From contig JBLHKS010000025.1 in NCBI GenBank assembly GCA_047620505.1, forward strand, positions 1 to 52,014: a stretch of 52,014 bases of DNA, given 5' to 3'. The notes beneath the pieces are model-generated. The model was given only the letters and a program-made list of their open reading frames with translations. It had not been told where the DNA came from and made no database searches. The position numbers and the translations under genes are program-made. This document shows positions 31,988 through 41,800 of the stretch, one piece after another; positions within the stretch are counted from its first letter, which is position 1, and every line of letters starts with the position of its first letter. This DNA comes from JBLHKS01 sp047620505 (GTDB lineage: Bacteria; Verrucomicrobiota; Verrucomicrobiia; Verrucomicrobiales; DEV007).

Positions 31988-32424
31988 TCTTCAGCCAAAG
32001 GCTCCCAGTTTCCGATGTCGTCTTCGGTGCCCGGTTCGCCATCTGGTCCTGCCGAGTAGAGGTCATACGAGCCGCCGTGTTCACCCGGCACTTTGTAGAA
32101 ATATTTCGAGCCCCAGGGATCCATCGGGATCTTCTTCATGAGCTGAGACCAGTTCTGCGGGATCGGCTCCGATGTGGGCTTCTTCACGAGCGCTTCGATG
32201 CCCTGTTCCTCGGTCGGCACCCGGAGATTCCGGCTCTGGTAAACACCAAACTGAAGTTCAATCGCATCGATGTCGGTCTGGACTCGATCGTTTTTCACTC
32301 CGCCGATGATCCCTTCCGGGTTCAGCATCATCCAAGCGCCTCCAGCGAGGACTGCGATGATGGTGATGACGATCAGGATTTCAACTAACGTAAATCCTTT
32401 GTTTTTCTTGAGTTGGATTTTCAC
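31984..32424 (-). CDS. gspG: GspG major pseudopilin
   Basis: A 146-residue major pseudopilin: NKGFTLVEILIVITIIAVLA, then the LQFGVYQSRNLRVPTEEQGIEAL segment and MDPWGSKYFYKVPGEHGG, the canonical GspG end with the calcium-binding PDGEPGTEDDIGNWE. This confirms that the cluster belongs to type II secretion (or a closely related pseudopilus) rather than type IV pili. It is 18 bases after the gspF gene. Confidence 0.93.
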   Translation of the reverse strand: MKIQLKKNKGFTLVEILIVITIIAVLAGGAWMMLNPEGIIGGVKNDRVQTDIDAIELQFGVYQSRNLRVPTEEQGIEALVKKPTSEPIPQNWSQLMKKIPMDPWGSKYFYKVPGEHGGSYDLYSAGPDGEPGTEDDIGNWEPLAEE

Positions 32425-32442
32425 AATTGGAAAAGGTTCGGG

Positions 32443-33684
32443 TTATGCCTGGCTTCGGATGCTGGTGATCGATTGGAACAGAGTTGAGATGATCGCGAAG
32501 GCCACCACCATCACCACGATGCCGATCAGAATCAACACGATGGGAGGGATGATCTTGGTCAATCGGTCGATGCGTTTGCCGAGTTCGCCGTCGTAGCGGA
32601 CGGCCGCTTTTTGCAGCGATTGACCGAGGTGCCCGGTTTGCTCGCCGATGGCGACGAGGTCCATGAGCAGGCCTGGAAACCAACCGACTTTGCGCATCGC
32701 TCCCGAGAGCGAACCGCCTTCGGCCACGATCTCGAGGATCTTCTTGAGTAGTCCGTTGAGGAAAATATTCGGCGTGGCGCGAGTCATCAGCCGCAGCCCG
32801 CTCAGGAGCGGAACGCCGTTGTTGACGAGGTTTCCGAGCGATTGGCTGAACTGCGCGCAAAACTGATTGGCGATCACCGGGCCGAAAAGCGGTGCCCCGA
32901 GTTTGTAGCGATCCCACCATGCTCGTCCCTTCGGTGAGGTGATCGCGAGCTTGAACAAAAGCCACATCGCGACCATCGCGATGACCACGAGCCACCACCA
33001 GCTGCTGAGGAAATCGCTTGAGGCGAGCAGCATCGAAGTCATCAGCGGCATATCCCCTTTGTTGTTCTCCAGAAGCGAGGTCAGCTGCGGCAGCACGACA
33101 GTGCCGATCACGATCACGAGGACGCCAGCGAGCCCGAAGAGGAAAGCCGGATAAATCAGCGCCGAGACCACCCGCTGCTGCAATTCCTGGATCACTTTCA
33201 GGTTGTCAGCGAGGCGACGCAGGATCAGGGCGAGCGAGCCGCTGGCCTCTCCCGCCGCGATCAGGTTCGTGTAGAGTTCGTCGAATGAAGGCGAGGCCTT
33301 TTTCAGCGCAACGGAGAATCGCGTTCCCTCGCGGATGTCGTCGCGGAGCAGGCCGGCGACGCGCTTGATGAACGGATCTTCCTGGCGTTCGTAGAGAATT
33401 CGCAACGCCTGTTCGAGCTGCATCCCGGCATCGAGCAAATCGGCCAATTCGTAAGTGAAAAGAATCAGCGTCGTCCGCTTGAGCTTCGGCGGTGGCCCGG
33501 CGGCCTTCGCCTCAGCAGCTGCTACGGATTTTTTCGATTTCGCGTCGGATTCTTCGCGAACGCTGACCGGGCTGAGCGACTTTTTCGCCAGCTCGCGATA
33601 CACCTCGGCCTTGTTGCGAACCGAGACCGCTCCAGAGACAGTTTTGCCGGTGGTGTCGAGGGCGGTGTAAGCGAAGGCGGGCAT
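32443..33684 (-). CDS. gspF: GspF/PilC inner-membrane platform protein
   Basis: A 413-residue polytopic protein of the GspF/PilC family. It has an N-terminal short beta part (FAYTALDTTGKTVSGAV), two T2SSF domains with LADLLDAGMQLEQALRILYE and LGNLVNNGVPLLSGLRLM, and three membrane helices. It recruits the secretion ATPase and pseudopilus. ATG 33684 is chosen as the family begins MPxFxYxA; the 35 upstream residues do not fit. The ATPase (GspE) and secretin (GspD) are not in the window. A palindrome copy at 33514-33523. Confidence 0.92.
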   Translation of the reverse strand: MPAFAYTALDTTGKTVSGAVSVRNKAEVYRELAKKSLSPVSVREESDAKSKKSVAAAEAKAAGPPPKLKRTTLILFTYELADLLDAGMQLEQALRILYERQEDPFIKRVAGLLRDDIREGTRFSVALKKASPSFDELYTNLIAAGEASGSLALILRRLADNLKVIQELQQRVVSALIYPAFLFGLAGVLVIVIGTVVLPQLTSLLENNKGDMPLMTSMLLASSDFLSSWWWLVVIAMVAMWLLFKLAITSPKGRAWWDRYKLGAPLFGPVIANQFCAQFSQSLGNLVNNGVPLLSGLRLMTRATPNIFLNGLLKKILEIVAEGGSLSGAMRKVGWFPGLLMDLVAIGEQTGHLGQSLQKAAVRYDGELGKRIDRLTKIIPPIVLILIGIVVMVVAFAIISTLFQSITSIRSQA

Positions 33685-33799
33685 TTTGGTTTGCTGGGCG
33701 AATTGAAACCCGCTGAACCCCCCGATGGTAGCGGAATTCCTCAGAATTTCTGGGAAGATGGACTCCAAAGTCCACGATCCATCGTCCACAGCCCTAAGG

Positions 33800-35110
33800 T
33801 CAGACCAACGCCTCTTTGATCGGCATCATCTCCGGATGCGCGATCGGCAACGGCTGATCGTTGTTGAAGAATTCTTCGTTCAGCGAATCGATCCCCAAAG
33901 CGTGATACCACGTGTGAAAAACGCTGCCGATGTCGTAGCCGTGTGGGTCGTCGACGAAAACGCCGTCCTTATCCGTGCTGCCGATCACCGCGCCCTTCTG
34001 AATCCCCACGCCCGCCATCGCCATCGACCAGGCCTCCGGATAGTGATCGCGGCCGTGATGACCGTTGATCCGGGGCGTGCGACCGAATTCGCTCATCGCG
34101 ATCACGAGCACGTTGTCGAGCATTCCGCGATCGCCCAGATCCTCGATCATCGAGGCCAGCGCCATGTCGAATTTCGGGATCAAACTGGCCGAGGCATTGA
34201 AGTGATCGCCGTGCGTGTCCCAGCCATAACTCGTGACCTGAACGAAGCGCACGCCAGCCTCTAACATGTTCCTCGCAACCAGCATGTGCTGACCGAGTTC
34301 CGTCCGACCGTAGCGGTCGAGATCGCTCTCCGGCAGCTTCGTCGTGTCGAACAAATCCGCCCGCTCCATCAGCTTGCGCGCCATGTCGTAAACGTAACTC
34401 TGAGCCTCGTTCGCGTTCTTGCGGCGTGGAGCGGCGTAGCGATCGCTGAAGCGCTGACGAAGCTCGTTCCGAGCCGCATCCTGCTCAGCTGAGATCGTCG
34501 CCGGCCTGACGAAATTTTCAGGCGGCTTTCCATCGCCAAAAGCCAACGCGCCGTATTTCGGCCCGAGAAAACCGGCGTTCTCCGGCTTGAAACCGCCGCT
34601 ACCCGGCTTAATCCAGACGTAAGGCGGCAGCCCGCTTTCGCCCGGGCCCATCAACTTCGAAATCGCCGAGCCAACATAGGGATAAACCACACCGCGATTC
34701 GCCGGATCGCCTCTCAACATCCGAGGAACGCCGCCCGAATGGCTGTTGTCCTGAGTGTGCATGTTTCGCACGATCGTCATCTGATCCGTCAACTTCGCGA
34801 GCCGCGGCATCAGCTCAGAAACGTGGTAACCCGGGATCGCAGTCGGGATCGAGCGGAACGGCCCACCGAATCGCGTGTTCGGCTTCGGGTCCCAGCTTTC
34901 GGCCTGACCCATCCCGCCGTCAGTCCAGACGAAGAGCACCTGGCGGTTGTTTTTCTCGATCTCCGCAGCGACAGCCGGGTGCAGAATTCCGCCGAGCCCG
35001 TTGACGCCGGCCCCAGCAGCTGCTGCGCCGATTGTGCCGAGAATTCGGCGGCGAGAGAGATTGTGCTCGGAAGGCGTGCAGAGGTCGTCGTTCATTGCTT
35101 CAACATTCAC
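33800..35110 (-). CDS. DUF1501 protein (Tat-exported sulfatase-like)
   Basis: A 436-residue DUF1501 member. Near the N-terminus is a Tat-type signal (SRRRILGTIGAAAAGAGVNG). The fold is that of alkaline phosphatase/sulfatase-like enzymes: LFVWTDGGMGQAESWDPKPN, and at the end MSEFGRTPRINGHHGRDHYP. DUF1501 genes are hugely expanded in Planctomycetes/Verrucomicrobia, often beside DUF1553 genes; their reaction is not established. ATG 35095 is an alternative start. A palindrome copy (35015-35024) is in the signal peptide. Confidence 0.92.
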   Translation of the reverse strand: MNVEAMNDDLCTPSEHNLSRRRILGTIGAAAAGAGVNGLGGILHPAVAAEIEKNNRQVLFVWTDGGMGQAESWDPKPNTRFGGPFRSIPTAIPGYHVSELMPRLAKLTDQMTIVRNMHTQDNSHSGGVPRMLRGDPANRGVVYPYVGSAISKLMGPGESGLPPYVWIKPGSGGFKPENAGFLGPKYGALAFGDGKPPENFVRPATISAEQDAARNELRQRFSDRYAAPRRKNANEAQSYVYDMARKLMERADLFDTTKLPESDLDRYGRTELGQHMLVARNMLEAGVRFVQVTSYGWDTHGDHFNASASLIPKFDMALASMIEDLGDRGMLDNVLVIAMSEFGRTPRINGHHGRDHYPEAWSMAMAGVGIQKGAVIGSTDKDGVFVDDPHGYDIGSVFHTWYHALGIDSLNEEFFNNDQPLPIAHPEMMPIKEALV

Positions 35111-35182
35111 GAATCGCTTGCGGTCGCCCTTTCACGGGACGGAATTTGACGCGCGCCGACTCCTCCCGAAACTGAGCCCATC

Positions 35183-35665
35183 ATGACGATTCAAGTTGGC
35201 ATTGTGACCATTTCCGACCGGGCCAGTTCCGGCGAGTACGAAGACCACGGCGGCCCCGCGTTGAGGGCCGAAGCCGAGAAGCGCGGCTGGAATGTGGCTG
35301 CTGAGGCGGTGGTCCCGGATGATGTCGAGCAAATCCGCGAAACGATCCGTGGATTTTCCGCTCAAGGTTGCGGATTGATCCTGACGACCGGCGGAACTGG
35401 CGTGGCTGACCGCGACGTGACGCCCGAGGCGATCCAGGGAATCATGCGAGTCGAGATCCCAGGTTTCGGCGAGCTGATGCGGATGAAATCGTTCGAAATC
35501 ACGCCGAACGCACTGATCTCCCGATGCCTCGGCGCGATGGTCGACAATTCGCTCGTGCTGGCGCTTCCGGGTAAGCCGACCGGTGCCGTCGAGTGCCTCG
35601 AATTCGTCGAAGGCGCGATTCCTCATTCCGTGAAGTTGGCCATGAAAGTGCCGACGAGCTGCTGA
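35183..35665 (+). CDS. mog: Molybdenum cofactor biosynthesis protein MoaB/MogA
   Basis: A 160-residue molybdopterin adenylyltransferase-like protein. It starts IQVGIVTISDRASSGEYEDH, with ILTTGGTGVADRDVTPEA as the MPT-binding loop (GGTG, D-x-T-P-E) and VLALPGKPTGAVECLEFV near the end. It adenylates molybdopterin before metal insertion. No other moa/moe gene lies in the window. The length is that of MoaB/MogA and the symbol between them is not certain. Confidence 0.9.
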   Translation: MTIQVGIVTISDRASSGEYEDHGGPALRAEAEKRGWNVAAEAVVPDDVEQIRETIRGFSAQGCGLILTTGGTGVADRDVTPEAIQGIMRVEIPGFGELMRMKSFEITPNALISRCLGAMVDNSLVLALPGKPTGAVECLEFVEGAIPHSVKLAMKVPTSC

Positions 35666-35683
35666 TTTTAACCAAACTAAGCC

Positions 35684-36511
35684 ATGAAAACCCTCTGGAT
35701 CCCTATTCTCGCCCTCGCCGCCCTTCTTCCAATCGCGGCGGTCGCCCAGGACACTAACGAAGAGCCAAAACCGCTCCGAATCCTCTGCTACAACATCCAT
35801 TGGTGTCTCGGCATGGATGGCGAGTACGACGTCGAGCGCATTGCCAAAGTGATCAAGGATACGAAGCCGGATCTCGTCGCGCTTCAGGAAATCGACGTCG
35901 GTGTGAAGCGCTCGGGACGCGTTCACGAGGCCCAAAAACTTGCCGAGCTGACAGGGATGGCCGTCCGACTGGGGCCGACGCAGGCTTACGAAGGCGGTTT
36001 GTTCGGCAACGCGGTTCTGACAAACCTCCCAATTCTCGACGTCGCGATTCACCCGCTTCCCTACACCGAAAGCACGCCGGAACTCGTGACTTACCCGCGT
36101 GGTGCGATCGCGGTGACGGTCGAGGGTCCTGACGGCCAGCCGCTGCGTTTCGTCAGCACCCATTTTCAACACAACGTGCACGAAGATCGCGTCGCAGAGG
36201 CCAAAGCGATCAACGCGCTTTTCGCGGCGGACGGCGACGAGACGCCGACGATTCTGGCGGGCGATATCAATGCTAAGCCGGAGGACGAGCCGGTCCAGCA
36301 GCTGCTGACTCGCTGGACCAACGCGACGAACGATCCACCTGCGCCGACCGTCCCGTCCAAAGACCCGAAATCGCGGATCGACTACATTTTTTATCGCCCC
36401 GCGGCCAGCTTCAAAATGCTCGAAGCCAAAGTAATCGACGAACCAATGGCCTCAGATCACCGGCCCGTGTTCGCCATTCTTGAACTCAAGAAGGCGAAAG
36501 CTAAGCAATGA
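35684..36511 (+). CDS. Endonuclease/exonuclease/phosphatase family, secreted
   Basis: A 275-residue exported member of the EEP superfamily: signal peptide IPILALAALLPIAAVAQ, then LRILCYNIHWCLGMDGEYDV (N motif), LVALQEIDVGVKRSGR (E motif), TILAGDINAKPEDEPVQQLL (D-x-N) and MASDHRPVFA (S-D-H). The substrate may be a nucleic acid, a phosphodiester or a sphingolipid-like compound. It follows the mog gene by 18 bases and overlaps the convergent DUF1501 gene by 11 bases. A palindrome copy (36297-36306) encodes QQLL. Confidence 0.92.
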   Translation: MKTLWIPILALAALLPIAAVAQDTNEEPKPLRILCYNIHWCLGMDGEYDVERIAKVIKDTKPDLVALQEIDVGVKRSGRVHEAQKLAELTGMAVRLGPTQAYEGGLFGNAVLTNLPILDVAIHPLPYTESTPELVTYPRGAIAVTVEGPDGQPLRFVSTHFQHNVHEDRVAEAKAINALFAADGDETPTILAGDINAKPEDEPVQQLLTRWTNATNDPPAPTVPSKDPKSRIDYIFYRPAASFKMLEAKVIDEPMASDHRPVFAILELKKAKAKQ

Positions 36512-37958
36512 TTTCTTGAATCACGTGCCCGTGCACGTCCGTCAACCGCATGTCGCGGCCGCTGAAACGGAACGTGCTCTTCGTGTGCTCGACCCCTAAC
36601 AGGTGCAGCATCGTCGCGTGAAGATCGTGAATCTCGAACCGATCTTCAACCGCCTTGTAGCCGAAATCATCGGTCTGGCCGATCGATGAGCCGCCTTTGA
36701 TCCCGCCGCCGGCCATCCACATCGTGAAGCCGAACGGATTGTGATCGCGACCGTTCGAGCCCTGCGCAAACGGCGTCCGACCGAACTCGCCGCTCCAGAC
36801 AACCAGCGTCGAATCGAGCAGCCCCAGCTTCTTCAAATCCGTGATCAACGCCGCGATAGGTTGGTCGACCGTCTTGCAATTCTTGTTATGACCTTCAACA
36901 AGACCGCCGTGCTGATCCCAGCGATCGCCATTCCCACCCGGGCAGGTCAACTCGATGAAACGAACCCCGCGCTCGACTAACCGACGCGCAAGCAAACACT
37001 GAAGCCCGAAGGTCTGTGTGTTCTTGAAATCCGCGTCCAATCCATAGAGCTTTTTGACCGACTCCGGCTCCCCTGACAAGTCCATCAACTCCGGCACCGC
37101 CGTCTGCATCCGGAACGCCGTTTCGTAATTCTGGATCGCGCCCTCGACCTCCGGATCGCCGTTCAAACGCGCCAACGTCGCGTCGTCCAACTTGCGAATC
37201 AGATCGAGTTTATTCTTCTGCAGCTGCTGGCTCGACTCAGTCGGTTGAATGTTGGCGATCGGCTGTTCTTGAGGCAGGAAAATCGATCCCTGATACGCCG
37301 CCGGCAAAAATCCAGACCCGAAACAATCCAAGCCGCCTGGCGGGATCAAACCGCCGTTCAGCACGACAAAACCCGGAAGATTCTGGTTCACGCTCCCCAA
37401 CCCGTAACCCGTCCAGGCCCCCATGCTCGGCCGACCCTGCAACCCGCTTCCGGTGTGCAAAAAATAGTTCGCTGACGTGTGCTCCGAGAACGCTGACGTC
37501 ATCGATTTGATCATCGCCAGCTCATCCGCAACGCCCGCGACATGCGGAAACAGTTCGCTGACCCAGTGCCCGCTCTCGCCGTGTTGCTTGAACGCCCACT
37601 GGTTTTTCAGGACCTTGCCGATGTTGTCGAACTGCGTCGGCGCGAGCTTACCGATCACCTGACGCGGATCCTGACCGTGATATTTTTCCAGCGCCGGCTT
37701 GTAATCGAACGTGTCCACCTGAGACGGCCCGCCGTCCATGTAGAGGAAAATCACATTCTTCGCTTTCGCCGGAAAATGCGGTTCCTTCGGCGCAAGCGGA
37801 TTGGAGCCGGATGGGTCGATCCCAGCAGCTGCTGAGTCGGCCCCGAACGCGCGATCGCCCATCAGAGCGCTGAGCGCGACCGCTCCGAATCCGTTGGCGC
37901 AACGCCGGAGCATGTCGCGGCGATTGGTAGGTTTGTTAGTGAAATTCTGGCAATGCAT
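36501..37958 (-). CDS. DUF1501 protein (second copy)
   Basis: A 485-residue DUF1501 protein with a Tat-like N-terminus (TNRRDMLRRCANGFGAVALS). It has NVIFLYMDGGPSQVDTFDYK, YFLHTGSGLQGRPSMGAWTG and VVWSGEFGRTPFAQGSNGRD, the family hallmarks. This copy ends with an extended HGHVIQEIIA. It is downstream of the DUF1549/DUF1553 gene (with DUF4058 between), the usual partner arrangement in PVC bacteria. A palindrome copy (37824-37833) encodes Ala-Ala-Ala. Confidence 0.93.
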   Translation of the reverse strand: MHCQNFTNKPTNRRDMLRRCANGFGAVALSALMGDRAFGADSAAAGIDPSGSNPLAPKEPHFPAKAKNVIFLYMDGGPSQVDTFDYKPALEKYHGQDPRQVIGKLAPTQFDNIGKVLKNQWAFKQHGESGHWVSELFPHVAGVADELAMIKSMTSAFSEHTSANYFLHTGSGLQGRPSMGAWTGYGLGSVNQNLPGFVVLNGGLIPPGGLDCFGSGFLPAAYQGSIFLPQEQPIANIQPTESSQQLQKNKLDLIRKLDDATLARLNGDPEVEGAIQNYETAFRMQTAVPELMDLSGEPESVKKLYGLDADFKNTQTFGLQCLLARRLVERGVRFIELTCPGGNGDRWDQHGGLVEGHNKNCKTVDQPIAALITDLKKLGLLDSTLVVWSGEFGRTPFAQGSNGRDHNPFGFTMWMAGGGIKGGSSIGQTDDFGYKAVEDRFEIHDLHATMLHLLGVEHTKSTFRFSGRDMRLTDVHGHVIQEIIA

Positions 37959-38006
37959 TGGGAAGAATGTTAGTCACACGTTGTGAGTGGTGAATTGCTT
38001 ATCCGG

Positions 38007-38804
38007 CTACCTCAGCTCCTTTTCTCGCAGCAAACTGTCGAGCCAATCGCGATACGATTCGCCAACTTCAGGCACCGGTTTTTTGGAATAATCGATTCGT
38101 CGTTCGTAGCCGCCATTTTCGTAGCAGCGGTCGAGAACGGCTTGAAGATCTAGAACGATATCCGCGTCACCGCGTCTCAGCGGAATTCGAAACGGCTTGA
38201 TCGGCTGCCGCAGCGAAACGGGGTAAAGCTCCCATTTGCGGGGATCGACGTAGCCGCGACAAACCGAGATCAGGCGGTCATCGCGCCAGGTCGCTGGGAC
38301 CCGATCCTTTGGAACAGAGACGATGTGGGCACCGGACCGAATTAGATCGATCTCAACCAAACTGATTCCTCCTGCCAGATAGCCGCGCTGTTTACGTCGG
38401 TACTTGCGGCGTTCGCGTTCGCCGACTTTGTTGGCCGGGCTGATCACCTCGATCGCGGTGACTACTGAATTTCCAGTACGTGTGTCGACGATCAAAACAT
38501 GGCGCTCGGTCCGCGGCTCATCATCGACCACGACCAACGGCTCAGCGACGGCGATTCCTCCCTCTTCGCCCTGATTCCAAGTCGGCTCCCACGGCTTTTC
38601 GTCGATGATATCCACGTCCGGTATCGCCCGATATTGTTCGCCATCTTCATAGTCGTCGATGCTCACGGACTCCTCGACATTCGACCACAACCCCTCTGGC
38701 AGCTGCCGTTGAATCTCGTCACTGATATAGGCGATCAGCCGCGTATGCACATTGCTCCAGAATGGCTCAAGGTAGGGGTCAAGACTGGGAAACGGGCTCT
38801 TCAC
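38007..38804 (-). CDS. DUF4058 family protein
   Basis: A protein of about 265 residues with SPFPSLDPYLEPFWSNVHT at the start, the DUF4058 signature (PFPGMDPYLE in others). It continues with AIPDVDIIDE and a PD-(D/E)XK-like core (VVTAIEVISPANKVGERERR, KYRRKQRGYLAGGISLVEID). The family is of unknown function and resembles Uma2-type nuclease folds. GTG 38804 is chosen to match the family start; ATG 38846 is possible. It interrupts the DUF1553-DUF1501 pair and has no full palindrome copy. Confidence 0.85.
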   Translation of the reverse strand: MKSPFPSLDPYLEPFWSNVHTRLIAYISDEIQRQLPEGLWSNVEESVSIDDYEDGEQYRAIPDVDIIDEKPWEPTWNQGEEGGIAVAEPLVVVDDEPRTERHVLIVDTRTGNSVVTAIEVISPANKVGERERRKYRRKQRGYLAGGISLVEIDLIRSGAHIVSVPKDRVPATWRDDRLISVCRGYVDPRKWELYPVSLRQPIKPFRIPLRRGDADIVLDLQAVLDRCYENGGYERRIDYSKKPVPEVGESYRDWLDSLLREKELR

Positions 38805-38861
38805 GATTTGATAATTTGGCCGAAGTCTGCGCCAACGGCAAGTCAAGCGGCTGGCGCAAAC

Positions 38862-41800
38862 TCAATTCAGATAGACAAAGTCCTTCGTGTTGAAAATCGC
38901 ATGCGCCACGTCCGCCCAAGCCCGCTCGTCGAGCTTTCCGTAGTCCGCGGCCTGCTGTTCGAGGAAGGCCTTGAAGATCAGCAGCTGCTGGGCGGTTGCC
39001 TCGCGGGATGTCGCAGTTTCGATCATCGCGGCGATGCGCTGTTCCGGCGTTTGCTCAGGCGCGGCGAGCACGCTTTTTGCCCAGAGCTTAGATTGCTCGA
39101 CGACGAACGGGTCGTTCATCATCGCTAACGCTTGAGCGGGGACGTTTGAAATGCTGCGTCGGCCTTTTGGGCCGAAGGGACCGGGGACATCGAACGTCAG
39201 CATCAACGGGCTGAGGAAATTCCGGTAGACAGCTCCGTAGACGCTTCGGCGTCCGTCACCGTCGAGCGGACCGCTTCCGCGAGCTCCACGCCCGGTCATA
39301 AACGCGGTGCGGTGCGTCGGGATGGCGGGGCCGAATTGTTTGGGGTCGAGGCGGCCTGACACGGCCAGAACTGCGTCGCGAATCGCCTCGGCCTGAAGGC
39401 GGCGGACGGGCATTCGGTGGAGGAAAATGTTCTCCGGGTCGGCGATGGCGACTTTGTCGAGATCGACATCGGGATGAGCGACGCTGTCTTGACGGTAGGA
39501 TTGTGAGAGCACGATTTCGCGGATCGTGTGCTTCAGCGACCAACCGTTCTCGGTGAAGTCGGCAGCCAACCAATCCAGAAGGTGTGGGTGACTGGCGGGC
39601 TGACCCTGCGGACCAAAGTCGTCGACGGTCGGGACGATTCCACGGCCGAAAAGGTGATGCCAGAGCCGATTGACGATCACGCGCGAGGTCAGCGGGTTCC
39701 CGGCATCGGCGATTTGATCGGCGAGGTCTAACCGGCTTCCTTCTTTCGCGCCGAACGCCTCGAGATAACGGTTGGGGACTTCCTCGCCCGGATTTCCGTG
39801 ACTCCCGCGAATGTAGACGTGCGCGTTCTCCGGCGTGCCCTGCGTCATCGCGACCGCGAATTGCGGAACGCGGATCGTGCCGGCGGTTTTGAGCCCGTCT
39901 TCGTGAATCGCGGCCAAGGCCGGATTGAGATCGGCAGCTCTGAGCAAATTATGCTTAGCAATCCAGTTGACGATCTCCGCGTCCTCGGCCGTCGCGGCAC
40001 TTTTGCGCAGATTCGAGACTACCTCGCTCCAAACCTGATCCAGCCCTTCAGCCGGGTCATCCGATTCAACGACGCGTTCGATCAGCGGATGCCTACGGTT
40101 AGGCGGGCCTCCGTCTTTGAGAATCCGGATTTCGTCAATCGCGACCGAGCCGCCTTTCGAATCGACGAATTCCAGAAAACCGTTCTGACCGATGTATTTG
40201 TTCAGATTCCCGTCGAACGAAATCCAGCGCCAGTCGCCCTCGGTCGCTGTCTCGTTGCCTTTCCGGATGGTGCCCCGGAAAAGCAACGCGCTGTACATCG
40301 CCATATGGTAGTTGCTCGGCACAACGCGCATGATCACGTCGTTCGAACGTGCTTTAACCAAAATCCTCGCGTCAGGAATCGGGAAACTCGGTGAACGCAA
40401 CGTGCCGACGTGATTCGGCCCTAACAAACCGCTATCGATCACGCCCGGCGCCGCCAGCAGTTCATGATTCGCGCCAAAACTCAGACTCGCCGTTTCGCCG
40501 CCGAGTTGAAAGCCGAAGCCCGTCGTCGACCAGCCTTCAGGCAGTTCGCCACCGCTGAAATCCGCGAACAACTCAGATTTTTCCTCAAACGTAGCCTGCG
40601 CCTCGCGATCACGTTTCACCGCGCTGCGCAAACCTTTGACAATGTCAGGGTTCGCCAGCCACATCGGCCAGAAGTCATCCACCTTGCGATCGTCCTTGCC
40701 TTCTGCGCTCAGAATCGCGCACCACGCGGTCAGCTTGGCCACGTCGAGGTCTGACGCTTTCGCCTTGGCGGCGATCGCCTCCGCGGACGGCAGCTGCTTT
40801 GCCGTGTCGGACGCCGGAGCCTTCGCAAACACGATGTGATCGACGTCGATGTGCCCCCAGCCGCCGCGATGCTCGTCGATAATCCGAAGTTCGGCCGCCT
40901 TCCCAACGAGGTCCGCCACCGACCAACTCGCCGGCTCCAGTTTGTCTGAGTTTTTCCCTGAGATCGTGCGGACCGGCTTACCATCGACAACCAATTCAAT
41001 GCGCGTCTCCTTTTGCTTTCCGCCACCGATCAGGAAGTTGATGAATGGCTCTTCGATCGTGAACAGATCCGACGTTAGCTTGCCTTGTGGTCCGTCACTG
41101 CCGGCGAAGGAATTCGCAAACTTCTTTCCGCGAACGCCGCCAATTCTCTGAGCCGAATGCGCCGCAATTGGCTTGTCGCCAAAAGCTTTTCCTTCGACTT
41201 TCCACCGATCGTATCCGCCCTCGAAATCATCGAAAACTTCGCCCGCCCACGGATCGGCTTCATTCGGTTTTCCGGCCTCGGCCTTCATCAATTCAACAGC
41301 CGCCGTGAGGTATCGACCGGGCTGAACCGAATCGCCGTTCGTCTGCTTGAGAAGCTTCGCTGCGTCGACGCGCAATTCGTTTTGATGCGCCGCCGCAAGC
41401 TCGATCTGACGACCCGGATCGATCGGAACTTCCGTCCGGCAGCTGCCCTGAATGAATCCGGTCAATGCGTAGTAATCGGCTGTCGAGATCGCATCGAATT
41501 TGTGATCGTGACAGCGCGCGCAGGCGATCGTCAGGCCTTGAAACGCCTTGCCCATCACGTCGATCTGGCTGTCGAGATGATCGGCCTCATCGCCTAACAC
41601 ATCGGTCGGAGCGTGAGTCGCGTCGTGGAAATACCAGAAGCCTGTGCCGATGACCGATTCGTTGAAATCTTCGCCTTGATGGCGGCGAGGCTCAGCAAGC
41701 AAGTCACCCGCGATGTGCTCGCGAATGAACTGATCGTAGGGCACGTCCGCGTTGTACGCGCGAATGAGGTAATCACGATATTGATGAGCGTGCGGAATCG

